The position numbers and the translations under genes are program-made. The notes beneath the pieces were generated by a model, which saw only the letters and a list, made by a program, of their open reading frames with translations, searched no databases and was not told the origin of the DNA. This document shows positions 61,694 through 64,000 of a DNA stretch of 64,000 nt, piece by piece. Location of the stretch: contig VCMS01000048.1 of the NCBI GenBank assembly GCA_022539475.1, positions 62,001-126,000 on the forward strand. Direction: 5' to 3'. The DNA comes from Gracilaria domingensis (Eukaryota > Rhodophyta > Florideophyceae > Gracilariales > Gracilariaceae). Positions within the stretch are counted from its first letter, which is position 1, and every line of letters begins with the position of its first letter.

Positions 61694-62698
61694 CTACGAA
61701 AGAAGTTCTCGCAATCGTTCACGTTTTGCGGGGTGCAGGTAGGTCGGGAAAACGACGTTGAACTTGACTATAAGATCTCCCTTTTGTCCAGGAAGCTTCG
61801 ATATAGGCATGCCAGCTCCAGAGATAGTCTTCTCAGAGTTCGGAGTGATTACTTCAGGACAGTCCAGACGATATCCTCTTCCGTCTAAACCGGGGATTGT
61901 TACTGAACTACCTGCAAGAGCGTCCGCGAGTGATATACGGTAGGTATATTCAAGATTGTTGCCATTCCTTTTGAAGTGTGGATGATCTTTTTCCTGAATT
62001 ATGAACACGACATCACCTGGGAGATATCCGGGTGCTTCGCTTCCGGCGCCATTGTAGCGAATTTTGGTTCCAGCCTTGTATCCGGGTTTGATTTGTACTT
62101 CATGGACCTTGCCAACACGGTCGACCCCACCGTCTGCGCGGGCGACGTTTCGAGTGATCTTGAGCTTTTTCGTGACGCCGCCGTACAGTTCTTCGAGAGA
62201 AAGAAAAAGAGAGACCTCTGTGTCCGGTTGTTTGCGAGGCGCACGCCCATGAGAAAATGAGGAGAATCCTTGCGGACCGCCTCCCATACTGCTGAAACCT
62301 CCCATTCCTCCCATTCCTCCCATTCCTCTCATACCGCCCATTCCTCCCATACCGCCAAAACCGCCCATGCTGCCGAAAATCTCGTTGAAGAGGTCATTAG
62401 GATCGCGCATGTTGCCAGAAGAGTTGAATCTAAATGGACCCGGTCCGCCACGAGGCATTTCATCCATGCCGGCCTTTAGTGCGTCCTCGCCATAGCTGTC
62501 ATAAATCTCCTTTTTCTTCGGATCGGAGAGCACCTGATATGCCTCTGCAATCTCCTGAAACTTCTTCTCAGCTTCTGGTTTGTTGTCAGGGTTCTTATCC
62601 GGATGCCATTTCATAGCATTTCTGCGGTAGGCTTTTTTCAGCTCCTCTTCTGTGGCGCCACGACTGACGCCCAGAATGGAATAGTAATCCCTGCCCAT
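61694..62698 (-). CDS. DNAJB: Class B DnaJ/HSP40 co-chaperone (DNAJB1/Sis1 type)
   Basis: Intron-free, 334 aa from the ATG at 62698 ([11 protein letters not shown]); an upstream in-frame ATG at 62713 would add five residues. The J domain has the H-P-D tripeptide in K-W-H-P-D-K-N-P. A Gly/Phe then G-G-M-G-rich linker is at about residues 110-145. The two C-terminal substrate domains follow, without the type A Cys-rich zinc region ([24 protein letters not shown]-like). [11 protein letters not shown] follows. It stimulates HSP70 ATPase. A strong heat-shock element sits upstream at 63040-63072. Confidence 0.95.
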   Translation of the reverse strand: MGRDYYSILGVSRGATEEELKKAYRRNAMKWHPDKNPDNKPEAEKKFQEIAEAYQVLSDPKKKEIYDSYGEDALKAGMDEMPRGGPGPFRFNSSGNMRDPNDLFNEIFGSMGGFGGMGGMGGMRGMGGMGGMGGFSSMGGGPQGFSSFSHGRAPRKQPDTEVSLFLSLEELYGGVTKKLKITRNVARADGGVDRVGKVHEVQIKPGYKAGTKIRYNGAGSEAPGYLPGDVVFIIQEKDHPHFKRNGNNLEYTYRISLADALAGSSVTIPGLDGRGYRLDCPEVITPNSEKTISGAGMPISKLPGQKGDLIVKFNVVFPTYLHPAKRERLRELLS

Positions 62699-63767
62699 GG
62701 TGTGAGATGGCATGAACTGCGAAAATTTTCTTTTGTGAGACGTCGTTTTGAAAGATGGTGTGGTAGCAAGATAGTGTACAACAAGACAAAATGAGCGGCG
62801 ATGTTCCTCACGGAAGATAAGATAAGCTGAAAGGGAAGGAAGAAGACGTGAGAGCCGTGCAGAGTTGATGGAGCATAGTCGCTACGACCGGAGCTGCTGC
62901 GAGCGCAGGCGGCAACCCGCCCGTTGCGCTTTTGTGGCTGAATCGAAGCAGGCGCACGCCAGCTGCGCTGTGGCGAGCTGTTGCATGCGTGTGACGTAGA
63001 GCGCGATGGCATTAATCGGTGGGACGGCTGCGCCACTTTTTCTAGATTTTTCTAGAACGTTCTAAAAAATTCGTCGCGCAAGTGATACGCGCGGTTTGAA
63101 ATTGAAAACTTGAATTTGAAACGCCACAATTACCTCACCGCCGTACGAATTGACCCGCGCCGCGCGCCAGATGAAGCGCACGCTTTCTTGTCGAGCGCCG
63201 CTCGCGTACACCGCCGCATGTACAAAGGATAGAAGTAGAAGGCTACCTTCGGTAAGATATGATGCCGCGGCGGCCAAATTGATCCGCGCCCGCGCGCAGG
63301 CCCGCCGCACGTACTGTAATATTGCGGCGTGCCCGCGCGCGCGGCGGCGACAAGACGGCCTTCGTCGCGCTTAGCCGTCGTGGCGCTCCTCTCCCACGCG
63401 CGCGCGGCGGTGCGCGCGTCGAGCGCCACTGAGGGTGTGGAATGCGCGGGTGCCAGAAAAAAACCAAGTCGAGCTCGCGCGGCGGCGACGTCGCATCATA
63501 TGCAGCAGATACGACGGGATCATCCAATGAGCGTGCGGCGCATGCGGTGGCAGCGTTCGCTAACGCGCGCCGTGTCGCGCGTCAACGGCGACACGGCGCG
63601 TGAGACTGTGCGGTGCGGCGCGGTGCTTTGCGGTGCTTTGCGGTGCGGTATAAGAGACTCTCAGCTGAGCTTGTTGGGTGCCCGTCGCTGTTCGCACTCG
63701 CGTCTTGCTGCTGTTCGTGCGCCTGTTCGTGCGCCTGCTCTTGCTGTGCTGTTTGCGGCTTGTTGCG
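62699..63767. promoter_or_regulatory. GC-rich divergent promoter region DnaJ / desaturase-like gene
   Basis: A 1.07-kb region holding the heat-shock element at 63040, GC-rich sequence with many CGCG, and a 10-bp direct repeat (CGGTGCTTTG twice, 63631-63650 region overlapping CGGTGCGG copies). A TATA-like TATAAG at about 63649 lies ~120 bp upstream of the ATG at 63768. No gene seen. Confidence 0.5.
63040..63072. promoter_or_regulatory. Heat-shock element (seven 5-bp units)
   Basis: Seven alternating units in exact 5-bp phase: TTCnn, GATnn, TTCnn, GAAnn, TTCnn, AAAnn, TTC. Five of seven match the HSF consensus, with TTC-TA-GAA-CG-TTC at 63050-63062 a perfect three-unit core. It lies about 340 bp upstream of the DnaJ start on the opposite strand and about 700 bp upstream of the gene at 63768. 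Binding by HSF trimers is established for this motif; action here is inferred. Confidence 0.75.
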
Positions 63768-64000
63768 ATGATTCCGGCGGTCGTGGCGTGGTGTCAGTTT
63801 ATGCTGACGTATCATGTGGCGTGTTTGTTGTTCCAGCTGCTTGATGAAAAGAAGCTTCTTCAGCAACACAAGGCGTTCCGCTCAAGTCCTGGGCTTCCCA
63901 CGTACGGGCGCATGCTGCCACGCGTTCTGTTCAACCAGGTGTGCATCATGTTGCCCATCATGGTGCTGGTGTGGCCGTTGACCGCCGCCACGCCCTCCCG
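63768..64000 (+). CDS. Sterol desaturase/fatty-acid hydroxylase superfamily protein (5' part)
   Basis: The ATG at 63768 opens a frame that runs off the window end (about 77 codons). It starts with a hydrophobic helix (V-V-A-W-C-Q-F-M-L-T-Y-H-V-A-C). Then comes L-L-D-E-K-K-L-L-Q-Q-H-K-A-F and R-M-L-P-R-V-L-F-N-Q-V-C-I-M-L-P-I-M-V. This L-D-x-x-x-L-L-x-x-x-K ... L-x-x-V-L-x-N-Q pattern is the typical N-terminal section of C-4 sterol methyl oxidase / fatty-acid hydroxylase-like di-iron membrane enzymes. The histidine boxes that would prove it lie beyond the window. Subfamily cannot be told. Confidence 0.65.
   Translation, partial: MIPAVVAWCQFMLTYHVACLLFQLLDEKKLLQQHKAFRSSPGLPTYGRMLPRVLFNQVCIMLPIMVLVWPLTAATPS

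Overview
The window is nuclear DNA of a photosynthetic eukaryote, most likely a unicellular alga. Genes are compact and lie on both strands. They carry few, short GT-AG introns (about 77-130 bp wherever I could place both ends, except one of about 205 bp in UBE2D). The products are purely eukaryotic: CCR4-NOT, proteasome lid, eIF3, COPII, Rab, SPO11, Pol iota. Several proteins point to a plastid: a ribosome recycling factor with a transit peptide, a DUF3611 membrane protein, an NTF2-like protein and small proteins with transit-like N-termini. A red-algal lineage would fit the gene density, intron style and plastid set, but nothing here proves it.

Layout. 1-11.6 kb: 3' end of a multi-FKBP/TPR immunophilin, DUF3611 protein, TMEM18, CNOT10, LETM1, eIF3h. 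11.6-25.5 kb: a basic nuclear-type protein of unknown function, RPN5, a new three-exon gene, an NTF2-like plastid protein, CNOT11, a disordered protein, a possible S18-type ribosomal protein, a Rab1-type GTPase, then 2 kb with no gene seen. 25.5-32.8 kb: UBE2D-type E2, a 4 kb gene-poor stretch with a long hairpin and decayed retroelement traces, RNF113A/CWC24, UBE2G/UBC7-type E2. 33-39 kb: GC-rich block with a secreted FG-GAP propeller protein and two lineage-specific proteins. 39-50 kb: SPO11, BolA, about 3 kb of gene-poor DNA, a frame-broken locus, a two-exon membrane protein, a rhomboid-like pseudoprotease, a small plastid-type membrane protein and a truncated haemoglobin. 51.5-64 kb: a 796-aa disordered protein, plastid RRF, SEC31, DNA polymerase iota, a class B DnaJ with an upstream heat-shock element, and the start of a sterol desaturase/fatty-acid hydroxylase-like gene cut by the window end.

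How the genes relate. No operon logic applies. Some functions recur. CNOT10 and CNOT11 are known partners in one CCR4-NOT module. Ubiquitin/proteasome functions appear as UBE2D, UBE2G, the RING protein RNF113A and RPN5. The DnaJ and the FKBP-TPR protein are chaperone-side factors. The points most worth checking are a near-perfect seven-unit heat-shock element upstream of DnaJ, a SPO11 whose TOPRIM DxD motif reads D-F-N, a rhomboid with Gly at the serine position, and several multi-exon genes of unknown family rebuilt here from splice signals.
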